A stretch of 64,000 nucleotides of DNA from Streptomyces sp. TBY4 (GTDB taxonomy: Bacteria; Actinomycetota; Actinomycetes; Streptomycetales; Streptomycetaceae): NCBI RefSeq assembly GCF_024213195.1, contig NZ_JANAVF010000005.1, positions 346,442-410,441 of the forward strand. The letters are read 5' to 3'. The notes under the pieces were generated by a model. The model saw only the letters and a list, made by a program, of their open reading frames with translations. It was not told the origin of the DNA and did no database searches. Position 1 is the stretch's first letter; each line of letters opens with the position of its first letter. Made by a program: the position numbers and the translations under genes. Positions 1 through 7,594 of the stretch are shown piece by piece.

Positions 1-261
1 ACCGGAGCGGAGCGCACCGACCGGGTGCTGGAGGTCCTCCGGGCGGCGGAGCGGCCCGCCGCCGGAGCCCCGTACGCCTGGATCGCGGGCGAGTCCGCGA
101 CGATCCGCGCGGTCCGCAGGCACTTCGTCCAGGACTGCGGCGTGGACCGCCGCTCGGTCCGCTTCACCGGCTACTGGCGCCTCGGCGCGAGCGAGGAGGA
201 GCTCCTCGCGGAGGCCTACGCGGGCCGGGCCCCCGACGAGGACCCGACGGCGGCGCTCTAG
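1..261 (+). CDS. Siderophore-interacting protein, C-terminal fragment (cut by window edge)
   Basis: Only the last 87 codons lie in the window; the reading frame is open from base 1, so the start is outside. The segment [15 protein letters not shown] followed by a basic patch and RFTGYWRLG is what the C-terminal domain of siderophore-interacting proteins (SIP, FAD/NAD(P)H-dependent ferric-siderophore reductases) looks like: the GESA turn belongs to the nucleotide-binding half and the GYWR motif is typical of the end of the family. Such enzymes act in the cytosol, reducing ferric iron from imported siderophores. The family call rests on these motifs only; substrate is unknown. Confidence 0.7.
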   Translation, partial: TGAERTDRVLEVLRAAERPAAGAPYAWIAGESATIRAVRRHFVQDCGVDRRSVRFTGYWRLGASEEELLAEAYAGRAPDEDPTAAL

Positions 262-289
262 CCGCCCCCCGCCGGGTCCGCGCCGCCGC

Positions 290-1888
290 CTACTGCCAGG
301 GCACGTCCGGCGCCCGGTGGTAGGTGACGTCCTGGGCGTCCAGGCGGGGGGCCTGGGCGGCCAGCCGCCGGCTGTACGAGGTCCAGTCGCGGGCGGTGGC
401 CGGGGACCAGCCCAGCTCCGCCAGGCCCAGTACGCGCGGGAAGGCCATCAGCTCCCAGTCCCCCCGGGTCGCGATGGTCTCCGTCCACAGCGGGGCCTCC
501 ACCCCGAGGACGGCGGATTCCGGGAGGCCCGTCAGGTAGGTCCCCGGGTCCCAGTCGTAGGCCCGGCGGACCGGCACGTACCCGGCCCAGGCCAGTCCCG
601 GCTTCGTCTCCTTGTCGTACTTCATGTCCAGGTAGAGCCGGTCCGCCGGGGACAGGATCACCGGGCTGCCGGCCTTGGCCGCCGCGGTCACCGCCGCCTT
701 CTCGGCGGCCGCCGTGCGGTCGTGGCCCCAGTACTGGAGCACCGCCCCCGGGGCCGGCCGGGCCGTCGCGAGCTGGTGCCAGGCCACCACCGTCTTGCCG
801 TGCTTCGCGACCACCGCCTGGGCCCGGTCCATGAAGGCGGCGTAGTCCGCCGCGGGCGTGGAGTGGGCCTCGTCGCCGCCGATGTGCAGGTACTTGCCGG
901 GGGTCAGCTCCGCGAGCTCCCCCAGCACCTGGTCGATGAACTCGTAGGTCCGCTCCTGGCCCACGCACAGCGAACTGAAGCCGACCTTGATCCCGGTGTA
1001 GCGCTCGCGCGCCTTGCCGTCGCAGTTCAGCTCGGCGTAGGAGGCCTGCGCGGCGTTCACGTGGCCGGGCATGTCGATCTCCGGGACCACGTCCACGTAC
1101 CGCTCCGCGGCGTACGCCACCAGGTCCCGGTACTCGTCCTTCGTCCAGTGCCCGCCGGGGCCGCCGCCGACCTCGCTCGCGCCCCCGTACTCCGCCAGCC
1201 TCGGCCAGGAGTCGATCGCGAGGCGCCAGCCCTGGTCGTCGGTCAGGTGCAGGTGCAGGGTGTTGACCTTGTACTGCGCGAGCTGGTCGACGTACCTCTT
1301 GACCTGCTCCACCGGGAAGAAGTGCCGGGCCACGTCCACCATCGCGCCCCGGTACGCGAAGCGCGGCGCGTCCGTGACCGTGCCGCCCGGGACCGTGCCC
1401 GGGCCGGAGACCGGCAGGAGCTGGCGCAGCGTCTGGCCGGCGTGGAAGAGGCCCGCGGGCGTGCGCGCGGTGAGGGTCACCCCGCCGGGCCCGGACTCCA
1501 GCCGGTAGGCCTCCTCCCCCGTCCCCCCGGCCTCCCCGTCGATCCGCAGCCGGATCCCGTCGCCCTCCGTGCCGTCCACCACGGGCAGCGGCAGCCCGCT
1601 GGGGCCGCGCAGCTGCTCCGCGAGGAGTTCGCCGACCCTGCGGACCTCCTCGTCGTCGGTCAGGCCGGTACGGATGACCGTGCCCGGGCCGAAGGTGTAC
1701 CCCGGGCCCCCGGCCCGGGCGGAGACGGGGGCCGGCAGGAGCCGTTCGTAGGGCGCGAGCGCGGCGGGCGGATCATCGCTGGGGCGGGCGTCGTCCCCCC
1801 GCGCGGCGCTGCTGCAGGAGGCGGCCGCGGGGACGGCGGCGAGGACGAGGAGGGCGGCGAGGACGCGTCGCGGGACTCTCATGCGCAT
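290..1888 (-). CDS. Secreted beta-N-acetylhexosaminidase, GH20 lipoprotein
   Basis: 532 aa if started at ATG 1888 (a second ATG two codons in, at 1882, is equally possible). The N-terminus has arginines, a hydrophobic stretch and a lipobox-like AASC, so it is probably a lipoprotein on the outer face of the membrane. A GH20 N-terminal domain 2 precedes the TIM barrel; the catalytic pair is D339-E340 in HIGGDEAH, and the HLHLTDDQGWR motif that lines the barrel is present. GH20 enzymes remove terminal GlcNAc from chitobiose and peptidoglycan fragments. The divergent DUF4429 gene starts only 46 bp away. The bases just before the start (TATACC) look like a -10 hexamer and overlap a weak DasR-like sequence, which would make the transcript nearly leaderless. 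Longer upstream extensions in the same frame are antisense to DUF4429 and were rejected. Confidence 0.93.
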   Translation of the reverse strand: MRMRVPRRVLAALLVLAAVPAAASCSSAARGDDARPSDDPPAALAPYERLLPAPVSARAGGPGYTFGPGTVIRTGLTDDEEVRRVGELLAEQLRGPSGLPLPVVDGTEGDGIRLRIDGEAGGTGEEAYRLESGPGGVTLTARTPAGLFHAGQTLRQLLPVSGPGTVPGGTVTDAPRFAYRGAMVDVARHFFPVEQVKRYVDQLAQYKVNTLHLHLTDDQGWRLAIDSWPRLAEYGGASEVGGGPGGHWTKDEYRDLVAYAAERYVDVVPEIDMPGHVNAAQASYAELNCDGKARERYTGIKVGFSSLCVGQERTYEFIDQVLGELAELTPGKYLHIGGDEAHSTPAADYAAFMDRAQAVVAKHGKTVVAWHQLATARPAPGAVLQYWGHDRTAAAEKAAVTAAAKAGSPVILSPADRLYLDMKYDKETKPGLAWAGYVPVRRAYDWDPGTYLTGLPESAVLGVEAPLWTETIATRGDWELMAFPRVLGLAELGWSPATARDWTSYSRRLAAQAPRLDAQDVTYHRAPDVPWQ

Positions 1889-1901
1889 AGGTATAGGCCA
1901 A
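1889..1901 (-). promoter_or_regulatory. Possible -10 element overlapping a weak DasR (dre)-like site
   Basis: On the minus strand the bases read TTGGCCTATACCT immediately before the hexosaminidase ATG. TATACC resembles a -10 box, and TGGCCTATACCT matches the 12-bp dre core TGGTCTAGACCA at 9 of 12 positions. No convincing -35 box is seen. The site is weak on its own and is listed because other chitin/GlcNAc genes in the window carry better copies. Confidence 0.35.
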
Positions 1902-1934
1902 CCGGGCCCGTGGGGCCGATGCAAGAATCCCAGG

Positions 1935-2855
1935 ATGGCGGAAATCATCCAGAAGGACGGCACATGGACCTTCGACGGGGACGCGGTGCGCATCGTGCCC
2001 GGCCGCGACAAGGGGGTGGGGCTGCTGCGCCAGACGCTGGGCGAGGTGCTCGTCCCGCTGCGCGCGCTGGCCGGGGTCTCGTACGAACCGGGGCGCAAGG
2101 CGGGCCGGCTGCGCCTGCGGCTGCGTGACGGCGCCGACCCCCTCCTGCAGGTGACGGGCGGACGGCTGCCGGAAGCCTCCGACCCGTACCGGCTGACGGT
2201 GGAGCCCGACCGCGGCGGGGTGGCGGAGTACTTCGTGGACGAGGTCCGCAACGCCCTGCTGCTGGACCAGGTGGACCCCGGGCCCACCGACTCCTACCTG
2301 CTGCCGGGTCCCGCCGTGCCGATCACGGTCGGCGCGGGCGACGGGACGGTGGCCTTCGACGGGGACCGGGTCTGCCTGGAGTGGAACTGGACGACCGAGG
2401 AGGCGAAACGGTCCGGCGGGGCCCGGGAGTTCAGGGTCGCGGACCTGCGGTCGGTGGAATGGGCCCCGTCCCGGGGGCTGGAGAACGGGTGGATCCGCTT
2501 CGCTCTGGCCGGCGCCACGCAGAGCTCGGCCCCGAAGTACGACCCGCACACGGTGGAACTGTTCGGCTTCAAGAAGGACCCCCTGATGGCGCTGGTCGCG
2601 GCCGCCGTCGCGGTCCGCATGCCGCACCCGGCGGCCCCCGCGCAGGAGCCCGTGCCGGAGCCCGGCCCCGCCCTCGCCGCGCCCCCCGCCCCGGCCCTTC
2701 CTCCCGTCGCCGCCCCGTCCCCCGCTCCCGCCCCGGCGGAGGACCACGACGCCCTGCTGCGCCGGCTGCGCGAGCTGGGGGAGCTGCATCAGGCGGGGAT
2801 CCTCACGGCCGAGGAGTTCACCACGGCGAAAGCGGCAATTTTGGGTCGTTTCTGA
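1935..2855 (+). CDS. DUF4429 protein with C-terminal SHOCT domain
   Basis: 306 aa from ATG 1935, chosen because MAEIIQKDGTWTFDGD is the usual start of this Streptomyces family and the 18 in-frame codons upstream overlap the hexosaminidase gene. Two DUF4429 modules are visible: residues about 1-110 with the WTFDGD and RIVPG motifs, and about 120-215 with a second VAFDGDRV. A Pro/Ala-rich linker follows, and the last about 33 residues (LRRLRELGELHQAG...LTAEEF) are a SHOCT domain, a short helical module found at the ends of many unrelated proteins. There is no signal peptide or membrane segment, so it is probably cytosolic or membrane-peripheral. Function is unknown. Confidence 0.9.
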   Translation: MAEIIQKDGTWTFDGDAVRIVPGRDKGVGLLRQTLGEVLVPLRALAGVSYEPGRKAGRLRLRLRDGADPLLQVTGGRLPEASDPYRLTVEPDRGGVAEYFVDEVRNALLLDQVDPGPTDSYLLPGPAVPITVGAGDGTVAFDGDRVCLEWNWTTEEAKRSGGAREFRVADLRSVEWAPSRGLENGWIRFALAGATQSSAPKYDPHTVELFGFKKDPLMALVAAAVAVRMPHPAAPAQEPVPEPGPALAAPPAPALPPVAAPSPAPAPAEDHDALLRRLRELGELHQAGILTAEEFTTAKAAILGRF

Positions 2856-2883
2856 CCGCCAAAGACCGGAATTCACCCCTCCT

Positions 2884-2899
2884 CTGGTCCAGACCAGCA
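2884..2899. promoter_or_regulatory. DasR operator (dre)-like palindrome upstream of the glmS operon
   Basis: The bases TCTGGTCCAGACCAGC match 11 of 16 positions of the dre consensus AGTGGTCTAGACCACT, with perfect arms CTGGTC/GACCAG. It lies 64 bp before the small gene that precedes glmS. DasR is the GntR-family GlcNAc regulator of Streptomyces; binding here is inferred from sequence only. Confidence 0.55.
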
Positions 2900-2902
2900 T
2901 GA

Positions 2903-2930
2903 TCCTGCCCGATATCGGGCAGGATTTTTG
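2903..2930 (+). terminator. Perfect 24-bp palindrome followed by five T: intrinsic terminator
   Basis: ATCCTGCCCGAT/ATCGGGCAGGAT is a perfect inverted repeat (2903-2926) followed directly by a T run ending at 2930. It lies 47 bases after the DUF4429 stop and would end that transcript. It also stands between the dre-like site and the glmS operon, so if transcription started at the dre region it would act as a leader terminator instead. Confidence 0.75.
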
Positions 2931-2962
2931 CGTTCTGCGGCTCGTGCCGCCAATATCAACGG

Positions 2963-3238
2963 ATGCCCGACCGCCGCCCGTCGCACGACGACCTCGTCGA
3001 CCACTTGGTGCGCAGCACCTCGCTCCAGCGGGGCGAAGCCGCCCGAGTGGTGCTCGACGTACTCGCGTACTTCGACGAGAGCACCGAGGAGTTCGTCCGC
3101 CGGCGCCACCGTGAGCTCCAGTCCGGGGGCGCGGTCAACGCGGACATCTTCGAGCGGATCGCGGCCGAGCTGCCGCACCGCGCCGTGGCACCGCCGGAGC
3201 TCTCGCTCCGGCAACTGCGCCGCATCGTCTACGGCTGA
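2963..3238 (+). CDS. Small conserved protein preceding glmS
   Basis: 91 aa, starting MPDRRPSHDDL at ATG 2963, ending 78 bp before glmS on the same strand, so the two are probably co-transcribed. The protein is hydrophilic and charged, with predicted helices (LVDHLVRSTSLQRGEAARVVLDVLAYF) and no signal peptide, membrane segment or recognised catalytic motif. I recall similar short ORFs before glmS in other Streptomyces, which is why I take it as real; its role is unknown. A conserved link to glmS would suggest a part in amino-sugar synthesis or its control, but this is inference. Confidence 0.7.
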   Translation: MPDRRPSHDDLVDHLVRSTSLQRGEAARVVLDVLAYFDESTEEFVRRRHRELQSGGAVNADIFERIAAELPHRAVAPPELSLRQLRRIVYG

Positions 3239-3316
3239 GCTGCCCGCAGCGGGCACCACCTGCCGGGGATCCGGACAGCGGCAAGAACAACCGAACTTCA
3301 GGAGGGGAAAGACCTT

Positions 3317-5134
3317 ATGTGCGGAATCGTGGGTTACATCGGCAAGCGTGACGTGGCACCGCTGCTGCTGGAGGGCCTGCAGCGACTGGAGTACCGCGGC
3401 TACGACTCCGCGGGCATCGTCGTCAACAGCCCGAAGGCCGCGGCCCTGAAGGTCGTCAAGGCCAAGGGCCGCGTACGCGAGCTGGAGTCCCGGGTACCCA
3501 AGCGCTTCGCCGGCACCACCGGCATCGCCCACACCCGCTGGGCCACCCACGGCGCCCCGAGCGACATCAACTCCCACCCGCACCTGGACGCCGACAACAA
3601 GGTCGCCGTCGTCCACAACGGCATCGTCGACAACGCCTCGGAGCTGCGCGCCAAGCTCGAGGCCGACGGGGTCGTCTTCCTCTCGGAGACCGACACCGAG
3701 GTGCTCGTCCACCTCATCGCCCGCGCCCAGGCCGACACCCTGGAGGAGAAGGTCCGCGAGGCTCTCAAGGTCGTCGAGGGCACCTACGGCATCGCCGTCA
3801 TGCACGCCGACTTCTCCGACCGCATCGTCGTGGCCCGCAACGGCTCCCCGGTCGTCCTCGGCATCGGCGAGAAGGAGATGTTCGTCGCCTCGGACATCGC
3901 CGCGCTCGTCGCCCACACCCGTCAGATCGTCACCCTCGACGACGGCGAGATGGCGACCCTGAAGGCCGACGACTTCCGGACCTACACCACCTCCGGTACG
4001 ACGACCACCGCCACGCCCGAGACCGTGGAGTGGGAGGCCGCCTCCTACGACATGGGCGGCCACGACACGTACATGCACAAGGAGATCTCCGAGCAGGCCG
4101 ACGCGGTCGACCGCGTCCTGCGCGGCCGGATCGACGACCGCTTCAACACCGTCCACCTGGGCGGCCTGAACCTGGACCCGCGCGAGGCGCGCGGCATCCG
4201 CCGGGTCAAGATCCTGGGCTGCGGCACCTCGTACCACGCCGGTCTGATCGGCGCGGGCCTCATCGAGAGCCTGGCCCGCATCCCCGCCGACGCCGAGCCG
4301 GCCTCGGAGTTCCGCTACCGCAACCCGGTCGTGGACCCCGACACCCTCTACATCGCGGTCTCCCAGTCCGGTGAGACGTACGACGTGCTCGCGGCGGTGC
4401 AGGAGCTCAAGCGCAAGGGCGCCCGCGTCCTCGGCGTGGTCAACGTGGTCGGCTCCGCGATCGCCCGCGCCGCCGACGGCGGCGTGTACGTGCACGCCGG
4501 ACCCGAGGTCTGCGTCGTCTCCACCAAGTGCTTCACCAACACGGTCGTGGCCTTCGCGCTGCTCGCCGTGCACCTGGGCCGCATCCGCGACCTGTCCGTC
4601 ACCGACGGCAAGCGGATCATCGACGGCCTGCGCAAGCTGCCCGCGCAGATCCAGGAGATCCTGGACGGCGAGGAGGACATCAAGAAGCTGGCCGCGGAGT
4701 ACGCCGAGGCCAAGTCGATGATGTTCATCGGCCGCGTCCGGGGCTACCCGGTGGCCCTGGAGGCCTCCCTGAAGCTCAAGGAGATCTCCTACATCCACGC
4801 CGAGGCCTACCCGGCCTCCGAGCTCAAGCACGGTCCGCTCGCCCTGATCGAGCCCTCGCTGCCGACGGTCGCGATCGTCCCGGACGACGACCTGCTGGAG
4901 AAGAACCGTGCGGCGCTGGAGGAGATCAAGGCCCGCAGCGGCCGGATCCTGGCGGTCGCCCACACCAAGCAGGAGAAGGCCGACCACACGATCCTCGTGC
5001 CCAAGAACGAGGACGAGCTGGACCCGATCCTGATGGGCATCCCGCTGCAGCTGCTGGCGTACCACACCGCCCTGGCCATGGGCCGGGACATCGACAAGCC
5101 GCGCAACCTGGCGAAGTCGGTCACGGTCGAGTAG
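3317..5134 (+). CDS. glmS: Glutamine--fructose-6-phosphate aminotransferase (isomerizing)
   Basis: 605 aa, full length for the family. It makes glucosamine-6-phosphate from fructose-6-phosphate and glutamine, the first committed step to UDP-GlcNAc and the cell wall. The start MCGIVGYIG is fixed because Cys2 is the N-terminal nucleophile of the glutaminase domain once Met is removed; an AGGAGG ribosome site precedes it. The glutaminase domain covers about 1-220 (HTRWATHG, NGIVDN motifs), followed by two SIS sugar-isomerase domains with GCGTSYHA and SQSGET motifs, and the C-terminal KSVTVE end typical of GlmS. No glmS ribozyme is visible in the short 78-bp leader. An intrinsic terminator follows the stop. 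Confidence 0.98.
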   Translation: MCGIVGYIGKRDVAPLLLEGLQRLEYRGYDSAGIVVNSPKAAALKVVKAKGRVRELESRVPKRFAGTTGIAHTRWATHGAPSDINSHPHLDADNKVAVVHNGIVDNASELRAKLEADGVVFLSETDTEVLVHLIARAQADTLEEKVREALKVVEGTYGIAVMHADFSDRIVVARNGSPVVLGIGEKEMFVASDIAALVAHTRQIVTLDDGEMATLKADDFRTYTTSGTTTTATPETVEWEAASYDMGGHDTYMHKEISEQADAVDRVLRGRIDDRFNTVHLGGLNLDPREARGIRRVKILGCGTSYHAGLIGAGLIESLARIPADAEPASEFRYRNPVVDPDTLYIAVSQSGETYDVLAAVQELKRKGARVLGVVNVVGSAIARAADGGVYVHAGPEVCVVSTKCFTNTVVAFALLAVHLGRIRDLSVTDGKRIIDGLRKLPAQIQEILDGEEDIKKLAAEYAEAKSMMFIGRVRGYPVALEASLKLKEISYIHAEAYPASELKHGPLALIEPSLPTVAIVPDDDLLEKNRAALEEIKARSGRILAVAHTKQEKADHTILVPKNEDELDPILMGIPLQLLAYHTALAMGRDIDKPRNLAKSVTVE

Positions 5135-5156
5135 TCGAGCGGGTCTCGCGCACGAG

Positions 5157-5185
5157 AAGGCCCCCGGGGATCCCCCGGGGGCCTT
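5157..5185 (+). terminator. Intrinsic terminator after glmS
   Basis: The inverted repeat AAGGCCCCCGGGG...CCCCGGGGGCCTTTT lies 22 bases after the glmS stop. It also stands between glmS and the convergent transporter gene, so it may serve both strands. Confidence 0.85.
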
Positions 5186-5225
5186 TTCGTGTGCTCGGGC
5201 CGTTTCGTGCGTTCGGGCCCTGCCC

Positions 5226-5792
5226 TCAGCTCGCGGCGACCGCGCCGCGCGAGCCCTTTCCGAGGGCCATCGGCCAGCTCGCCAGCGCCGCGGTGGCCCC
5301 GTACCAGGCCAGGAGTCCGCAGAGCGCCGCCACCCAGCCGCCCGCCTTGGCCAGCCCGCCGCTGTCGGCGAAGCTGCCTATCGCCAGGAGCAGCAGGGAG
5401 AGGGTGAACAGGCCGTACACGCCCTGACCGAACAGTCCGCCCGAGGCCGCGGCGGTGAGGGTCAGTCCCAGCATGGCGAACAGCACGAGGAACATCCCGG
5501 CCGCGTCTGCCGAAACCTTTCCGTCGGCCCCACTGGCCCAGATGAACCAGAAGGTGCCGATGCCCGCGAAGGCCGTGCCGTTGAAGCCGTTGCCGCCGCG
5601 GTACTCCAGGACTCCGAGGACGAACAGGGCGAGTCCGCCGAGGTACATCGCGAGCGACACGGAGTTGGCCGCGGTCACACCGTCGATGACGCCGGTGTTG
5701 CCGATACCGAATGCGAGAAGGGTGAGACCCAGGGCGATGTGCCCGAGGGTCGAAGTCGAGGCCGTGCTTCCCGCAGAGACACCATTGTCCAC
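5226..5792 (-). CDS. GPR1/FUN34/YaaH-family (acetate/succinate-type) transporter
   Basis: 188 aa from GTG 5792, preceded by AGGGAG at good spacing. Six hydrophobic segments are seen, consistent with the six-helix SatP/YaaH fold, and the early LGLTLLAFGIGNTGVIDG stretch corresponds to the family's first membrane segment and its Asn/Gly-rich signature. Members move acetate, succinate or ammonium across the cytoplasmic membrane; the substrate here cannot be told. It converges on glmS. The start region lies 99 bp from the stop of the universal stress protein gene, which runs in the same direction, so it may be read as a separate unit. Confidence 0.85.
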   Translation of the reverse strand: MDNGVSAGSTASTSTLGHIALGLTLLAFGIGNTGVIDGVTAANSVSLAMYLGGLALFVLGVLEYRGGNGFNGTAFAGIGTFWFIWASGADGKVSADAAGMFLVLFAMLGLTLTAAASGGLFGQGVYGLFTLSLLLLAIGSFADSGGLAKAGGWVAALCGLLAWYGATAALASWPMALGKGSRGAVAAS

Positions 5793-5891
5793 GGCGGGCT
5801 CCCTTCGATCTGCAGTTGTTTGCTGCGTCCCAGCAGCCTTTATCTACCCCTTACATGGGGGTGCACAACCGCACAATCGACATACAGTCGG

Positions 5892-6422
5892 TTACGGGAT
5901 GACAACAACCGGTCGCTGCGCCCGCTTGGCCAGCCGGCCCGCCACCGAGCCGAAGATCCGGCCGACGATCCCGTGCGTGGAGCCGACCACGATGGCGTCC
6001 GCCGAGTACTCCCGGCCGACCTCCTCCAGCTCGTGGCAGATGTCCCCGCCGCGCTCGACGAGGATCCACGGAACCTCGGACAGGTAGTCCGCGCAGGCCA
6101 GCTCCAGCCCCAGCACCTCGGTGCGGTGGTCCGGCACGTCCACGAAGACCGGCGGCTCGCATCCCGCCCACACGGTGGTGGGCAGCCGGTTCGCGACATG
6201 GACGATGATCAGACCGGAGCCCGAGCGGCGGGCCATGCCGATCGCGTACGCGAGGGCGCGCTCACTGGACGTGGATCCGTCGAAGCCCACCACGACCCCG
6301 TGCCGGAAGGCCGGGTCGCAGGGATGACGTGGTTGTTCCACCGCGCGCAGGTCGGCCGATTCGGGGTCGGCGAGGCGTTTGCGCTTGCGGTCCGCGGGTT
6401 CGGAGAATTCGTGACCGGCCAT
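5892..6422 (-). CDS. Universal stress protein (UspA-like)
   Basis: 176 aa from ATG 6422 (MAGHEFSEPADRK); longer in-frame extensions have no ribosome site. After a charged 45-residue N-terminal tail the Usp alpha/beta fold begins with GVVVGFDGSTSSERAL, and the ATP-binding G-2x-G-9x-G(S/T) region is represented by VVGSTHGIVGRIFGSVAGRLAKRA near the C-terminus, ending in PVVVIP. Such proteins are cytosolic and often bind ATP under stress. The N-terminal tail is longer than in minimal UspA. Nothing in the neighbourhood indicates a specific partner. Confidence 0.9.
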   Translation of the reverse strand: MAGHEFSEPADRKRKRLADPESADLRAVEQPRHPCDPAFRHGVVVGFDGSTSSERALAYAIGMARRSGSGLIIVHVANRLPTTVWAGCEPPVFVDVPDHRTEVLGLELACADYLSEVPWILVERGGDICHELEEVGREYSADAIVVGSTHGIVGRIFGSVAGRLAKRAQRPVVVIP

Positions 6423-6801
6423 GGGTGTCTCGGCGAAGAGGTCCTCAGGGGAAGGGACAAGGGGACGGGGCGCCAGTAGGCGGAAGCGACGATTCAAGCG
6501 GGACGATTCCAGAAAACGACAACTCAGTGTGACCGAGCTCTGTCCGGGAAGCATCTTCCCAAGCCCATACCCACCAGGGTACGGCGACACTCCTGTGCTG
6601 CACAGGTCATGCCGCCCTTGGAGAGCGTCCAAGGGAGCATGCCGCAGCCACGCCTCCTTGGCAATGTCCGCTGCCCCCTACAGCCAGTGACCAGGAGCAC
6701 CCCATCGGGTGGGTGCCACCCGTGCGCGCAGTGACCGAGCCGAGCCGCACGCCGTTGGACACGAGTCCGACCGTCCAGGAAGAGCCCGCAGGGAGCACGC
6801 C
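6423..6801. promoter_or_regulatory. 379-bp divergent promoter region with an 8-bp inverted repeat
   Basis: This gap separates the universal stress protein gene (minus) from the next plus-strand gene. The only clear structure is CCCTTGGA-gagcg-TCCAAGGG at 6615-6635, a perfect 8-bp inverted repeat with a 5-base spacer, large enough to be a repressor site. Open frames here are antisense extensions of neighbours. Confidence 0.4.
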
Positions 6802-7218
6802 GTGCCCGGTCATCCGGTTCACCCCGTCCAGCCCGCTCAGTCGCCCGCTCAGCCGACGCAGTCCGTCCACATCTCTCCCCCTCCCCTTCACTCGTCCGTG
6901 CAGCCCGCCCGGCACCCCCACGAGGACTCCGCGGGTGACGTGGTGCGCTGGGCGGCTTTCAGCTGCCTGCTCGTCCCCGTGGTCCTCGTCGTCTACGGGA
7001 CCTCCTTCGGCGGGGCCGCCGTCGCCACGCTCGGCCTGGCGGCCGTCACGGCGGCCTGCCGGGTGCTGCTGCGCCACTCCGAACAGACGGAGCGGAATGC
7101 CGCCCGGGTCCTCGCGGAGGACCGATTGACGCCCGCGCACCGGGGCCGGCACTCGCGCGCCGGGGCCGCGACCCAGCGCGGATGTCAGGTTTCCGGCGGG
7201 ATGTCCCCTCACGACTGA
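6802..7218 (+). CDS. Small membrane protein of unknown function
   Basis: 138 aa from GTG 6802, chosen because GGGAG lies 6 bases upstream; a start at 6709 without a ribosome site is possible. Residues 1-45 are Pro/Gln/His-rich and polar, followed by two adjacent hydrophobic stretches (about 54-87, VVRWAAFSCLLVPVVLVVYG and AAVATLGLAAVTAA), then a basic Arg-rich tail. This looks like a two-helix membrane protein with both ends in the cytosol. I do not recognise a family domain. It lies upstream of adpA on the same strand but is separated by 376 bp. Confidence 0.65.
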   Translation: MPGHPVHPVQPAQSPAQPTQSVHISPPPLHSSVQPARHPHEDSAGDVVRWAAFSCLLVPVVLVVYGTSFGGAAVATLGLAAVTAACRVLLRHSEQTERNAARVLAEDRLTPAHRGRHSRAGAATQRGCQVSGGMSPHD

Positions 7219-7594
7219 CCGATTCGCACATCCACACCCGCATGTTTTCAGCCAACTTCCCGGCAGGTCACCCCCCTTGCCGGAATGTCCCCCCGACCCC
7301 CTCACCATCAGCGACTACGGCGCCACAAGGGGACTTTGACCCTACGAGTACTGGCCATGGCCGGACAGTGCGCTTTCCACCCGGGTAGCGGAGTGGAACG
7401 CTTCCTGATCGAATGCTTTTCGCCAAGTTGCCAAGTCGACATAGCGCTGCGTGCTGAACTTGTCACGCCGACACCACGGGACGCAGTAGATTCGATCATG
7501 TATTTACGGCGGGGGAGCCACGTGCAAGGCCGAGGGGATACGTGCAGGTGCGACCAGACCAAGGAGTCGCGACACCCAAGGGGGGCTTAGCGCC
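7219..7594 (+). promoter_or_regulatory. 376-bp adpA upstream region
   Basis: The gap before adpA is long, as is usual for this heavily regulated gene. I see an AGGGGGGC-type ribosome site just before the ATG, a direct repeat GCCAAGT-TGCCAAGT near 7430, and no convincing sigma-70 hexamers. A 101-codon open frame (7285-7590) has no ribosome site or conserved look and is taken as non-coding leader. Confidence 0.5.

Noticed and set aside
3239..3316. glmS ribozyme
   Set aside because: The leader is only 78 bp and has no pseudoknot-like P1/P2 elements; the ribozyme is known from Firmicutes.
2873..5065. 730-codon minus-strand frame across glmS
   Set aside because: Lies wholly antisense to the unmistakable glmS gene; its Val/Gly/Asp-rich composition is the mirror of high-GC coding bias and it has no ribosome site.
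7285..7590. 101-codon frame just before adpA
   Set aside because: No ribosome site, no conserved features, and it lies within the adpA leader and promoter region.
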